Counted from the stretch's first letter, positions 23,307-35,075 are shown. The stretch is DNA of 64,000 nucleotides from Acholoe squamosa (GCA_949317995.1 OX439041.1:15159501-15223500); one strand, 5' to 3'. The notes: a model not told the origin generated them from the letters alone. A program made the numbers and translations.

Positions 23307-24292
23307 CTAAAAAGTCTTTTTTTTTTTAGAAATCATTCTACCAACTCTTTCATCAAAGAATATGTCATTCTCTCGTACTTTAAATTTTATTACAGGGTTA
23401 TATTCATCCAGGTACGACTTAATACAATTGACAACCTTTTCATATATATTAACTGAGTTTGTATCATTCACAATGCAATCCGTCCGGTCTCTACTGGATA
23501 TAAACCTACAGAAGTTTTCTTTATTAAGAGACTTCATGTTCCTAGTACTGATAATTTTGACTGGATTTTTAACAGGTTTCACTAATTTTCTAATTAGGTA
23601 AACAGGTACATGGTCTCCACAGATGTCATTTAGTAGACCTACCTCCATTACACAGTCACAGGTCGATTTCCCATAAGTATGGTAGTATGTCTGGGCAGTT
23701 CTATAATATTTGAGACCAGTATCCTTCAAAAATGTAGACATTCTTCTAAATTTTATACAATTTCGACTGCGACTATTGACATTCATATCACCCATGATCC
23801 ATAACTCTTTTCCTCTACATTCAATATCATTTACAATTAATCTTAGTTGATCATAGCACTCCAATACTTTACCCTTTGGGGGTCTATATACTACAACAAT
23901 CACTTTCTCTCTATGTCCTGGGTATTTAAGTGATATACATAGTGTTTCAATGTTGCGATTCATCACTGTTAGATCATTCAGAATAGTTAGATATGGTACA
24001 TATACATCTCTCACGTAGCAGCCTACTCCACCTCTCTTCCCTCTCCTTCTATCATTTCTGTAAAGTGACATGTTATGAATACTAATTTGACTGCTCGGGG
24101 TTGATGGTTTTAACCAGGTTTCTGTACAATAGCATCGAACCCTACAAACTCTTTTGCCACATAGTTATATTTATCCTTTAAACTTTGTGCATTAAACGAT
24201 AAAAATTTGAAACCACTGCCATGTACTATATCTCTAGGATCTTTACCCATTTCTTCCAATACGATAGCTCCACCTATCTCCATTGACTCCAA
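23307..24292 (-). pseudogene. LINE endonuclease part
   Basis: The N-terminal strand FKFLSFNAQSLKDK lies in one frame (24292-24110). The next catalytic segment TETWL follows a frameshift. From 24071 there are RGGVGCYVR, VVYRPPKG, the metal/phosphate-binding WIMGDMNVN, and the terminal GDHVPVYLI (normally SDHxP). This is the APE-type endonuclease that nicks target DNA. It ends in a poly-A run (T-run on the plus strand, about 23315-23326) where the frame is lost. Confidence 0.87.
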
Positions 24293-24497
24293 CCGGGTGT
24301 ACCACTACATCATATTTGATACAGAACATATATACAGGTGCAAAAATAGAATAAGCACTGAAACTTCCAGGGCCTAATCTGAGAGTATCTGTTGCGGCTG
24401 ACACTCTATACAGTGTATCCATAATGCAAGGCTTAGGTATAACAGAACCTAAATACACCAAACATTGGTACACATAGTGAGACATTATGACATCCAT

Positions 24498-25527
24498 TCC
24501 CCTGATACATATAGCTTATAACTGTATGCTAGTTGGACCGTTTAAGACTGTCCCAAATTATCAAAGATTTAATTCTACAAATGCACACATAATACAAAGT
24601 AATATACCAAGACCGTTCAACTTGAATGGTCCTAAACCCATGTTAGTACCGTCCTTTTTTAATCTCTTTATTCTATGTATCGACAAAGTGAATATTTAAT
24701 AATAATGCGCTATACTAATAATATACAACTTAAAGGGTCCTGAAACCCTGTTTGTACCGTCCTTTTTTCTCTCTTTGTTCTATAGACCGACCAAACCGGC
24801 CATCGTACAGTCATAACATTACATCGCCATAGCATTGTCCTTTTCAGTTTGCTTGTCGTGCTTCTGTGAGACCAAACAAGCTTCAACCCTCATGTTGTGT
24901 TCTTCCTGTCCAGATGTCCAATTAGGGCCTACCATAGGGACCACTAACAATTTGGTCGGGTTTGTGGTGTTCAGTCAAAATTTCAATGACCGAGCAATTG
25001 TCCAATTAACAAATAGTAATTTGTTCATGAGTGCAGATATTGGTACATTGTTGATAATAGATATTTATAAATGCATACAGCAGAAAGGGCACAGCTAAAG
25101 AAATGATCCCCTGATAGGATATCATCTCATAAAAGTTGGATTAATCATAGGCCTAATATTAATCATTTTTCAGCAATTATATGATATTTTCCATGATTTT
25201 GTGATTTTCTCTGGGGAATGCAACACTATATCTTGCAAAAGCAATGCCCTCTTCATCACCATGTGACTGCATTCAATACATATATGCAGTTTGGCAGCTC
25301 TAGAGCTTTCACTTGTCTAGTGCATGAGTCTTTGATGATAAAAGTCGCTGCTCGGAAACAGCACTGAAAACCAGTAGGAATTTCACTGTGATCTACACAT
25401 ATGGACCCGCTCATATCTTGACATTGAGAAAGGCTGTTACCACCTCACTTCAGGATATGATAGGACAGAGTCTGAGGTTTCATGGAAAAAAAGTTTTAGT
25501 TTAATCTGAAGACCCCCTGCCTAATTA
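24498..25527. other. Intergenic, with one short repeated segment
   Basis: No gene recognised. A segment of about 55 bp, with GTACCGTCCTTTTTT then CTCTTTRTTCTAT, occurs twice (about 24636-24690 and 24741-24800). This could be part of a LINE 5' leader or an unrelated tandem pair. Confidence 0.5.
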
Positions 25528-25989
25528 AGGTTACGTGGACGTAAATGCTGCCCTCTCGTGAGTCATATGGTATTCAGGACTGCACTGAAGGGTGTTCTGA
25601 CTGCTGATTGGTTTAGAACTAGACAGAAGAAATATTGGTAAAATTATGAAAAAAATCACAGGTGTTTCCAAATAGTTAATAAATGGAATAGGAGGTGTGC
25701 TTTTATATCATGCCAGGCCTTGGGGATTTTATGAGGCATGCAAAAGTTAATCTGGCCAATGGAGATTTTTAGGCCCAAAATAGGGTAGAATGGCACTCAC
25801 TGCACATATCATTCCCTTATCTAAGATTTTCAGGGTTAAGCCTATCCAACCTTCTGTCAGATTGTGTATGAGGGATGAGTTAATCGTGCTATGGTTAAAA
25901 TTTTTACCAACGAACATTTTAGGCGGCTGTTTTTGTGTGTTATGCTATATAGAAACATAGAGGAAATGGATTTAGTTCCACGTGACCTA
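25528..25989. mobile_element. 462-bp MITE-like repeat, copy 2
   Basis: Second copy of 20486-20947, same orientation and same length. It begins AGGTTACGTGGA and ends TCCACGTGACCT. The left flank reads TTAA. Confidence 0.85.
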
Positions 25990-28345
25990 GAATGTGAGAC
26001 AGTGGCTGCAAGGACTGCTCACTAGGCCACGAGGAGGGAATGGTGGGGTTAGGCACCCGCTTCTCACCTGTCATTGGCTGTGATGAGTTGTGCAGGCAAC
26101 CTGGTGGCACTGTGATCTATACTGATCCAGCCTCTGCCTACAGACAGTCCTCTATATTCATAGATCAGTCAATATAAGGGGTGCTCACCTACCAATATGT
26201 GGCAGAAAGTGTCTCTAACACTGTAGGAGAAGGAAGTAGTGTCATGTAAACACTGATAGTTTATGAGCACAGCCTCTTGTTGGGAATAGTATGTGAGAAA
26301 GTGCCATCTAGTGCAAAACAGGGAAGTGATTCTAGGTCTCATGTAGACCTACTACGATTAATTCAAAGCACAAAACAAACATTGAAGAAACGCTTATTAA
26401 TTTAATTCCTGATTAATTCTGAACTTACTTTAGCTTGAACCCACAGATACATCTTTAGTTTTATTTGCTGCCCATGTTTCCTTTTTAAATTCAAGTTTTT
26501 TTATGTGTGTGTTAAACGGTCCTCCACTGCAAACATTGGTACCCAGGTAGCACGAATACACTGTACATCAGGTGTAAAGCTTTCAAACACCAATGTTTAG
26601 AATCTAAACACATAGCTAGAGCTCTATGTATGCATAGATACATAGAGTTGATATAGACAACATCAATTCTCACCAAACCCACGGTCTCTTTATTATTCCA
26701 CTTTATCCCTATTATGTAATACAGACTATATGATGTTGCTACTGGTATTGTAGAGATTACTTATTAATATTACCGGTATTTGTCAAGTGAACATCATTAA
26801 CTTATATCGTGTATTGCAATATGGAGTAATATATGAACAGTCGAGGAAAATACAATATCAAGCAGTAATGATACATCACAACAATCACAGGTTTATGCTA
26901 CACAATTCTCCTACATCGTGACTGTTTTAGTAGTTTCACTGTGATATAGAGTATTGAGAGACTTATAGTATTTCATTGAAGCACACCAGTCCATTGTTGA
27001 TAGACAATTCCAGCAAAAGTACATGGAATATCTTACTTCAATATATAAAAATGAAAGCCTGTGGATTCAACTTTAAAATGCTACTACCCCTAAAGGCATT
27101 TCATCCCTTGTTTGGCCACAGTTTTCTATACTGTTCATAATCTAGCTTTTGACCTAGCATTGAAAGAAATGGGGCCATTTTCTTTCTTCTTTTCTGAGAA
27201 GTTTTAAATGCTTTTCCATTGAGTTAATTTACCTGCCTGCAAGTTGCAATGGACCAATGCCACAGTATACAAGTTGCTTTCACTTAGAAAATAGACAACG
27301 ACCTTCTTCACATCGAGACTGTCTGTTCTCCTATAATGCACAAATGCGTCTTTATGAAACATTGTATATTTCATTCCAATCAATCAAGTACCCAATCAAG
27401 GTATATCCAGACCAATTAATGGTACTTGATTGGTTTACAGCTATGGTGGCCTTGCACTTGATTGGTTTACAGCTATGGTGGCCTTGCTCAGGCGTGCAAT
27501 GTTCTCCTATAATGCACTCAAGGTCACTTCTACCGTGCAGCAGAGCACTGCCACCAGTTTTATAATATTAATATACACTCTTTGGATACTACTGGTAAGT
27601 TATTATGCATGCTTACCGATACCAAACTTTTCATTATAAACCACTCATATATATACCGACCATTAATTTTCTTTATATAAACCTATAAGATCAGGAACCA
27701 TGAGAGAGGAGAAAACTTTCATCATTTGTATCACATTTAAATATCATAAGTCTGAGATCAGAGAATCTCTTCACTAGGCATATAGAAAGATTTAGTATAC
27801 ACCACTTTCGGTGACCATCGATTCATTGACTCTTTAATGATTAACACTATTTTCATGTATCATGTGCATCGATCGACATGTTGATGCATGGATGCCGTAT
27901 TGTTGATGGTCTACTTATGAGACCTGCATTCATGCATCATGCCAACCCTAAGGGCTCATCATCACCATTTGATCATTTTCCATAAAAGGATTGATGTCAA
28001 AGAGTAACATCAAAGCATTATATCATAGAAGTGTAAGTACCATATGATGCACACATATCCATCATGTTTTTATATACTTCTTAGTACTGGAGTAAACAGT
28101 TATCAGCACAATCTATTATGGTGGTTGCCTCATAAAACAGCAGTTACGGTAGCTGAGCTTGTGCAGACAAAATGTCGTGTGTATCAGGCATAGATCTGTA
28201 GTTTCAATTTAACCAAATTAGAAAATCACTCCTATTTTAGTTGCATGCATTTCCTTCGTCCTTTTGTGCCCATATTTATGCTTTCTTCCATCTATTTGAT
28301 GATTATACTGATCAAGGAGGTCACCATTATCACAAATATATGTAT
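25990..28345. other. Intergenic, nothing coding recognised
   Basis: AT-rich. The one regular structure is a short tandem pair containing CTTGATTGGTTTACAGCTATGGTGGCCTTG at about 27424-27488. The small frames there are by-products of this repeat. This region is the 3' flank of the TRP-like gene. Confidence 0.55.
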
Positions 28346-30187
28346 CTAATTATCCATCTTCTTAATCTCTACCCTTGTAACATAGAACCTATCAGCATCC
28401 TTGTCATACACAAAACTTCTAGCATGAAGTTTGTGAACCAGACTCGGGAACAGAGCAGCCAACCTATCATCAGCTGGCCACACCACTGAGAGTGACTGGA
28501 CAGTCTGAATTATCTCCTTATTGTCTGAAACAAAGCCCGCAGAGTTTGTAAAGTTAGCAATGAGGAAATTAAGGAGGAGAATGCCAGAGAGAAAGATGAA
28601 GATGATGTGGAAGAAATACACACCACCAACATTCTCTAAATTCAGCTGACTGAAGTTGACCATGTTGAACAACACAGTGAAGACGGTGTATAGTGTTGCC
28701 AAATGACCGTCAAACTCAGGTGGACATGGTCCTTTAACATTCTGAACTATGAGGCGATTGAACGAGAGGAGAAAGGGAATGAGCAATAATGAGAAGAGGA
28801 GCAGGAATTTGAAGATATCAGAAACCATCCGTTGCACAGCAATGATAAAGGGGCCTATCCATGGAAGGATCTGTACAAAATAGATGAATGAAGCCACCCC
28901 AGAAATGACACTGATGACATAGGCAATGTCTATGATATTCATCGACGGGGCGAAGTCAGATGTTGCTTCAAACATCCGGGATATAACTGCTAGCATGATA
29001 CATAGGGCCATCATGAAATTAGTAACACGGTAGAATAGAATATTAACAAGAAAGTGTTTTCGTCCTGTGGGTAGACTGAGCCTCCAACTTTGTTTCAGAC
29101 TGAAAATATGGAATAGTTCTATTATATCAAATATCATGAAACAAGTTGAGAAAAAAATTAAACTTGCTGATAAGATTGTATACAGGATAGGTGTACTAAA
29201 TTTCAAATTCTTTATGAAGCAAGGATAGTCTGCGACAAAGCTAGAGTTATGAAGTGAACCATTTCTCATGAGGTCAATGTATTTTCCAACCTTTGTCAGG
29301 TCATTCCACCCACCAAACCATTCAAATAATGCTATGGTAGAAAGGAATGATACACGTAGCAAAAACCAGAAAGCCAGTGGGATTCTATTGGATTTGTACT
29401 TCATTTGAGCCCAGGAGTTCAAAAAGTCTGAAGCGAAAAACTTCTGACACCCTTTGTTCATGACTGACCTGCTATCTACAAACAAGGCAAAAACCAATGG
29501 AGACAGTCGTCTATGATTCCCAGGCTTAGTACTTTCATAGTCAGTCACATCAAACCATTGCACATTAAAGCAGCTCTGTGATTCCTGCCTCATAAGGTAG
29601 ACTCCCTCTGTCTCAAGTAATGCTTGCATGAATGTAAAGCATCCAAGGTGACTGGCCAGTTCCAAAGGTCGTAGCCCATTGCAGTTCTCTCCAATCAGCA
29701 ACCGGCGAAGGGTTTCCAACTGTAGTGTTGATTTGAGGAAATTGTATTTCTTCACCAAAATTTCTTCTTTGTCCGCTGTGAGGAAGGCCATGTTGGCCAT
29801 TGCATGGAGTAGGTTGACATCATGTATGTCTTTCTTAAACATATCAACTCCATTTTTTATGAATATCTCTAACATCTCCTCAGAGCCATACACAGCTGCA
29901 AGGCATAGTGGGGTGACAAGCCTGATGTTTGAGTAAAGTACACCATCTTCTTGCTTAACTCCTAGTTCCTCCAAATTGCCACAGATCTTAAATCTCCCAT
30001 TCAGCAGCCTATTCTTCCTTTTTTCATCAGAAGTAGACAGTTCACTCTCAACCACCTTTATGTCACTGTCAGTTATAGCCGTCATCCAGAACCCAAATTC
30101 ATCCAGTGGCAAGGACTCCCTAACATTGCCGAGGGATATCTCTTGAACCATGGTCATTTCTGATTTCTTTGCCATTATTATTTTCAT
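28346..30187 (-). CDS. TRP-like cation channel with ankyrin repeats, intronless
   Basis: 613 codons from ATG 30187; a second ATG four codons on is an alternative start. Two ankyrin-type repeats can be read (about residues 92-115 and 169-192). Six hydrophobic segments follow: S1 about 269-291, S2 330-357, S3 379-402, S4 417-441, S5 457-482, S6 522-547. A pore-loop region lies at about 490-515. The S6 end LLLNFLIANFTNSAG resembles the LLLNxLIAxxxxT end of TRPV/TRPC channels. A short cytosolic tail closes the protein. Likely a plasma-membrane, non-selective cation channel subunit of the TRP superfamily; the subfamily is unclear because few ankyrin repeats are present. The absence of introns suggests a retrocopy-derived or expanded family. 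The frame is fully open, so probably functional. Confidence 0.8.
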   Translation of the reverse strand: MKIIMAKKSEMTMVQEISLGNVRESLPLDEFGFWMTAITDSDIKVVESELSTSDEKRKNRLLNGRFKICGNLEELGVKQEDGVLYSNIRLVTPLCLAAVYGSEEMLEIFIKNGVDMFKKDIHDVNLLHAMANMAFLTADKEEILVKKYNFLKSTLQLETLRRLLIGENCNGLRPLELASHLGCFTFMQALLETEGVYLMRQESQSCFNVQWFDVTDYESTKPGNHRRLSPLVFALFVDSRSVMNKGCQKFFASDFLNSWAQMKYKSNRIPLAFWFLLRVSFLSTIALFEWFGGWNDLTKVGKYIDLMRNGSLHNSSFVADYPCFIKNLKFSTPILYTILSASLIFFSTCFMIFDIIELFHIFSLKQSWRLSLPTGRKHFLVNILFYRVTNFMMALCIMLAVISRMFEATSDFAPSMNIIDIAYVISVISGVASFIYFVQILPWIGPFIIAVQRMVSDIFKFLLLFSLLLIPFLLSFNRLIVQNVKGPCPPEFDGHLATLYTVFTVLFNMVNFSQLNLENVGGVYFFHIIFIFLSGILLLNFLIANFTNSAGFVSDNKEIIQTVQSLSVVWPADDRLAALFPSLVHKLHARSFVYDKDADRFYVTRVEIKKMDN

Positions 30188-31880
30188 AACCTTCTTGAAG
30201 CCTTTGCCAAATCAGCCGCCTTCTGAAGTTTGATGTATGGGATGGTGCAGTCCAGTGATCTGTTGGAAGATTCTAGTCATGCGATCTTACTCCTTTGCAT
30301 GGAGTGTACCTGGTGCCTAGATAAAATGTGTAATGAGGAATGCGTAATGAGCTGGATGTTGATGGAAGGGTAGGAAGCCATCAGAGGCTGTTAGTGCATT
30401 TGGTTAGTTGACCCTTTAGGGACCAGGAAATACTCAAGCTTAGGTTCACGCTTACAATCATTCATCATCAAAACATAACAACATTGGCTAAAAATACTAA
30501 GGGATGTATCACAACGCACTTAAATAACGCTAGTAACATACCTAATATTGTAACCTGTTTATGACATTTTGCTGTGTTACATTAAACCATTGTGCAGTTC
30601 TTGAATGACTAAGAGTCATGCGGCTTTACATGTGACAGGCAGGATGCGGTCAATAGTTATGCAACGTCAATACACCGATGAAATGATTGCTCATACCATT
30701 ATGAAAGGCAGGTTTTTAGTCATTATAAGTGCTATTTTTTTGTGTTTCTTCTCATGATTTATTTTGTGTTGTCATCATTACACGAGCTGAAGCTACAACA
30801 GGTCAATATACTGTCAATTATTTATAGAGTTTTTAAATGATTAGGTATGGTATTCTATACTCTTTTCTAAGAAGCAAATGCATGTATTCTGAAAAGATTG
30901 CCTCTAAACCCTTCTATGGGCATTTTCGGTTTTAGTATGGCAGGATATGTATCAAAGTTATTTCATGTGTAGACTTGAAAGAATAAGAAACAGAAAGGGA
31001 TTTGGAAAGTTTAAGAATCATGAACGCTAAAATTTCTATTGTGGAAAATGCATCTGAAGAACATTGATAAAACTTCCAAGGCTGAATGCCTTGCTACCAG
31101 GGAGGCAGGACAGAGTCAGCATAGTCAGCAGGTAGGAGCCGAGTAAAGTATTTGTCTAGTTTGATCAGAACTTGGGATTACACCTACATTAGAATTTGAT
31201 ACAAAGAAGCTACATTGGCCAACTCAAATAAATGAAGGGGAATGTGATCCAAAGTCAGTCTTCACTACTAAAGTAGTTGTATTCGCCACTAAGGTAAAGC
31301 CTGTACTATTATAAAGGTAAATTACCATGGCATCATCAAAACGCCCAACAGTAGTATCAAAGATGTTATTTACACCACAGCCATGAGGCAGTACACGTGA
31401 GGTGGCACCCTTCAACCCTTTAAGGGCCACTGGTCGAGGGCTGCATTATGCCCATAGATTGGCATGAATGAAAAATTGATGAGTCTGCTTGCTAGCACTT
31501 CATTGGTGCATCATGTCAACCCCCTTCAGTATGTTTGGCATGATAAATGAATATGACCCTAGCGCATCACTTGCTACAGTTGCATACATTTATATTTATA
31601 CCACGATTTCGGCACTTCCAGTCGGTTTATATGCAGTTTAGCCGTGCATTATTCTGCATATACCACCCATGTGCATTTTTGAAATTTTTGGTATATACTT
31701 TTTCGGGGTTAAGTTGGACTTGGAATATTTTTGGAGACGCTGGCGGACATAGAAATTTAGCCTCGCCATAGTTTCAATGTGAAAAATCGTCCAAACTCGT
31801 ATCAGGATTGAACCCTGGCCGCAGTGGTGGTAGGCGAAGGCCTTAGCCATAGCGCCACACTGAACGGTGATGAAATCCAA
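30188..31880. other. Intergenic, mostly nothing recognised
   Basis: The upstream side of the TRP-like gene must hold its promoter, but no convincing core elements stand out. A tRNA-like segment lies at 31793-31863 (listed separately). From about 31885 the sequence becomes the outer arm of a palindrome. Confidence 0.5.
31793..31863 (-). repeat. tRNA-like head, probably a SINE relic
   Basis: On the minus strand an A-box-like TGGCGCTATGG (31858-31848) is followed about 33 nt later by a B-box GGTTCAATCC (31814-31805), the spacing of a tRNA-type pol III promoter. The cloverleaf is imperfect, so a tRNA-derived SINE is likelier than a functional tRNA. Confidence 0.5.
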
Positions 31881-31884
31881 TGCG

Positions 31885-31946
31885 AACATAAATAAGACCT
31901 TGACCGGAGAGATACCGAATGTTCACACTCAGTTTTCGTATGGAAT
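31885..31946. repeat. Outer left arm of a palindrome, split by the LTR element
   Basis: The stretch ending TTTTCGTATGGAAT is the reverse complement of ATTCCATACGAAAA at 48247-48260. Further out, CCTTGACCGGAGAGATACCG matches the complement of CGGTACCTCTCCCGGCAAGG. Together with 47871-48015 it forms the left arm of a foldback repeat. Confidence 0.75.
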
Positions 31947-33300
31947 TGTCATACTAGTAATTGGCATGATCAAGTTGTCATATGAGAAATATCATATGAC
32001 TAGTGGTGTATGTAGTAAATATAGCAGGCTCATAATAAATAGTGTTATTTCCAGTTGTCACTGGTTTATTCAGCTTTAGGCAACATGTAAGAAATATCAA
32101 TCATACAGTAGTTAGTATGTAGGTAGTTTGCACATACAGTAAACATACAGTAATTTATAAAGTACAATGTTCAGTTCCACTCCACCTGTGAGGTATTAAT
32201 AATACAGTGTCCAGCATACTTCTAGGTGGGTTCCCACACCTAGCTCCTGACCTGCTGCTTAGAGGAATAATGTAATAATGGATAACTTTACCCTCTGGTG
32301 GAAGTCTTGAAGAAGATAGCCTCTGGCCACTAATGGTAGGAAACCAATGCCTGTCTAGCATAGTTTCACCATAGTGCAGTGGTATAGCAGGTAGCAGGAG
32401 ATGACTGGAGATGTTACCTCTAGAGCGGTTCTTGGTGATGTGTCTTCCTGGAGGTGCAGACAGGCTATTTGTAGCCAATCTTGGAAAAGCACCTCCAGAC
32501 TGACTGGAGCCAGCAGCATCTGCCTAACTCTACAATTGTTTGAGGGGACCCTTTCAAGTGTCACAGGGGGACAAAGGACCCCCATGGACGCCGCTATGGC
32601 CCCCATTGTCTTGGTCGGTTCTGCATCTTTAGACCCTCATATCTCGGCCGTTTATGCGTTTATAACCGCCATTTTGGGCATGCGCGGAGTTGAATATGCC
32701 AAGTTTATAATGCCCGCTGGATAGGCGCGTAATTCGCGCCGGTTTGTCTGTGGTGCACTCGGAGCTCCTTTCAGTCTCCATGGCATAACTTCCTTAATAC
32801 TGGGAGTTCCGCCTTGATCTTGGGCTCATTCTGACCGTCTAATTATGGGCTTTCCATAGAATTTTTGATATTTGACCTAGATCGCTCAGGAGCGACGCTA
32901 GAGCGACCGGAAGGTTATGGCGTCGTGCTTATGTAACCCATTGTTCAGTCCTTAGAGTGCTCAGACACTCATGACGGCGTCAGCGGTGCTCAGGCACCCG
33001 TGACGGCCGGTTGCATTCACTTACAAGTTATTAATTTGTGCATTGAACCATGAGGTCGCACACTGAGACCCTCATTTTTATTATATTGTGCAGTGAACCA
33101 TTAGGTCGGAGCCTTTGATGTCAGAGAGTGTATGTAACTGACCTGGCTGGTGTGCAGTGGGGCATGAACGCTCTTATGTAAAGTTTTGAGCACTCTTATA
33201 GCTCTTAGAACCAACCTATGTATTAATTTCATAGATATTTCTTTGATTAATACAAAATATGTTAGAATTTATGGAACAATAAAATGGTATATCATAGAAT
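31947..33300 (-). repeat. 3' LTR
   Basis: About 1354 bp, matching 46517-47870 at constant offset 14570 without indels. The three differences I see are ACCTAGATCG/ACCTAGGTCG, GAACGCTC/GAATGCTC and GCACTCTT/GCGCTCTT. On the minus strand AATAAA occurs at 32070-32065, a candidate poly(A) signal. The small ORFs inside both LTRs are identical on account of the repeat and are not genes. Confidence 0.95.
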
Positions 33301-33316
33301 ACTCCCTCTCCCCCGA
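33301..33316 (-). other. Polypurine tract
   Basis: On the minus strand TCGGGGGAGAGGGAGT lies immediately before the 3' LTR, the usual plus-strand DNA primer site of LTR retroelements. Confidence 0.85.
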
Positions 33317-33649
33317 AAGAATGCGAAACTCCGTCATTTCGCCGAGGGAATGTACAATTTATACAATTTTTACCTTATTTTGGAGTTGTATACTGTTTTG
33401 TAAGAGGATTTGAAGTGATGGGGAGTGCTTCAAATGCAATTTTTGTGGTAGAGCTTTGTCAGTATAAACAATTTTCTCCTGGGTATAAGTACATTTCCGA
33501 GTTTCTATATCTTACCATACCATAGCTTATTTGCTTATGTAACATCAATATTGGGTACAATTTTCCATTTTTATGTACAACATACAATTTGGCAAATAGT
33601 GTGCAATTTTGGCATTTAATATTCAATTTAGCGTGCAAATTGAACATAA

Positions 33650-34265
33650 ATGACAATTTCAGTGTGCAAATTTACAATTTCGCGTGTAATTGCGTTCAAT
33701 TGACAATTTCAGTATGCAAATATATAATTTTTGCGTACATTTGGCAATTTTAGTGTGCAAATATAATTTTTGCGTACATTTGGCAATTTGAGTGTGCAAA
33801 TATATAATTTTCGCGTATATTTGGCAAATTTAGTGTGCAAATATATAATTTCGCGTACATTTGGCAATTTTTAGTGTGCAAATATATAATTTCGCGTGCA
33901 TTTGGCAATTTTAGTATGCCAATGTATAATTTTGCGTTCAATTGATAGTTTCTGTATGTACAAATATAATTTTGCGTACAGCTTGGATACACATAGAAAT
34001 GTTGATTTTCTAAAAATCTGACTTCAGTGTATGAATTGGGTACAGACATACAGTATAATGTGCAACATATAAATCAAATGTAAATTGGATACAACTTACA
34101 ATCTAGTGTGCAAACATACAATTTTAGTGTGCAAATTGGGTACGAGCGTACAATCTGGTGTGCAAACATACAATTTTAGTGTGCAAATTGGGTACAAACG
34201 TACAATCTGGTGTGCAAATATACAATTTTAGTGTGCAAATTGGGTACAAACGTACAATCTAGATT
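33650..34265. repeat. Two AT-rich tandem arrays in the element's 3' region
   Basis: From about 33655 to 33990 an approximately 39-40-bp unit with GTGCAAATATATAATTT, CGCGTACATTTGGCAATTT is repeated about eight times imperfectly. From about 34085 to 34262 a unit of about 60 bp with GTGTGCAAATTGGGTAC and ACGTACAATCTGGTGTGC is repeated three times. Apparent frames across them are products of the repeat. The arrays lie upstream of the opposite-strand gene. Confidence 0.85.
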
Positions 34266-34472
34266 ACACTATTCAATTTATGGGATTTGAGACAAATTTT
34301 TCCGAGGACCGGAAAAACAAAGTACTTCATGTACAATAGGCTTGTTTGTCTCTGAGTTACTCATTGATTTTGCTATATGGGTGTATTAATTGGCAATTTC
34401 GGCAGTGGGCCGCTGCTTAATTGACTTTTCCCCTAGCCTTTTGAGTATGTGTCCCTGAAAGAGATTTATTTG

Positions 34473-34850
34473 GTGAGTATCTTAAGTAAACATGTTTTAT
34501 GTCAACAATTTTCTCAACAATTTTTTTTTTTTTTTTTTTTTTTTTTCATTTTTCCAACAATTTTCTTGGATACCTAAAGTGTGTTACTTTAAGTAAACCT
34601 TGGCATAGTATACAAGTGCTAGTGGGTACAAAAACTGTCTTAGTTATCTACCTGCATTCATGTATATTAACGTTAGATTTGTACAATTTTACAATTTGTA
34701 ATTTGCAATTTCGCAATTTTGCGCGTATATGTGCGCATTAATCATTGATTTTTGTGAGAGTACCATAGATTTTCATATTATACATCAACAAGTGGCTGTG
34801 TATAAAATTTTTTTTTTTTTTTTCTAATACTTTGATAATTTCATTGACAG
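34473..34850 (+). other. Possible plus-strand intron upstream of the opposite-strand gene
   Basis: A good donor (TG|GTGAGTAT at 34473) and a good acceptor (T-run, CTAAT branch-like word, TCATTGACAG ending 34850) frame 378 bp. If used, a longer plus-strand transcript would splice here before reaching the ORF at 35076. Inference only; the TATA/Inr placement near 35011-35048 offers a simpler unspliced start. Confidence 0.3.
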
Positions 34851-35010
34851 TGGAGGTGTGTCAGGAGTGAGATGTGAGTCTCCTCCCTGGTGTGCTCATG
34901 CAGTGGTGGCACTTGAGGTGTTAGGTGCCAGATTTTGGCATGTGTCTGTGGCAGTGCCTAGCTTGGTGTCAGTGGACAGTTCAGGGTGGGGGGGGGGTGT
35001 GTGTGTGTCC

Positions 35011-35048
35011 ATTTAAGGAGTGTGTGGCTGGTATTGGAGCATCAGTTC
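35011..35048 (+). promoter_or_regulatory. Core promoter-like TATA and initiator on the plus strand
   Basis: ATTTAAGG at 35011-35018 lies about 30 bp before TCAGTTC at 35042-35048, a match to the animal initiator with +1 at A 35044. Transcription from there would give a 5' leader of 32 nt before the ATG at 35076. It lies after a G-run/GT-run (34984-35008). Confidence 0.5.
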
Positions 35049-35075
35049 CTCTCTGGAAGTCACTGCTGTAGTACC

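Larger units (their letters stand above)
21436..24497 (-). mobile_element. Non-LTR retrotransposon (LINE, CR1/jockey-like), inactive
   Basis: On the minus strand an apurinic-endonuclease-like domain (about 24292-23307) is followed by a linker and a reverse transcriptase (about 23269-21436). At least three frameshifts interrupt the single long frame: near 24120 (before TETWL), in the A-run near 23315-23326, and near 22810-22830. No ORF1 is seen upstream, so the copy is 5'-truncated or ORF1 is unrecognisable. The order endonuclease-RT and the C-terminal RRRKSLTCLMYKY region fit the CR1/L2/jockey group; a finer placement needs a tree. Confidence 0.88.

Noticed and set aside
20486-25989. The 462-bp copies as LTRs of one element
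   Set aside because: The ends are inverted repeats (AGGTTACGTGGA/TCCACGTGACCT), there is no primer site or polypurine tract, and the content is a LINE in its own orientation.
31793-31863. Functional tRNA gene
   Set aside because: A and B boxes are present but acceptor and anticodon stems do not pair well; SINE relic preferred.
32155-32724. ORFs inside the LTRs (repeated at 46725-47294)
   Set aside because: Overlapping frames on both strands, duplicated only because the LTR is duplicated; no motif.
33750-34049. 99-codon minus-strand ORF
   Set aside because: It is a translation of the AT-rich tandem array.
34986-35075. N-terminal extension of the opposite-strand ORF from 34986
   Set aside because: The start there is GTG within a G-run and GT-run; the ATG at 35076 has good context and fits the promoter elements.
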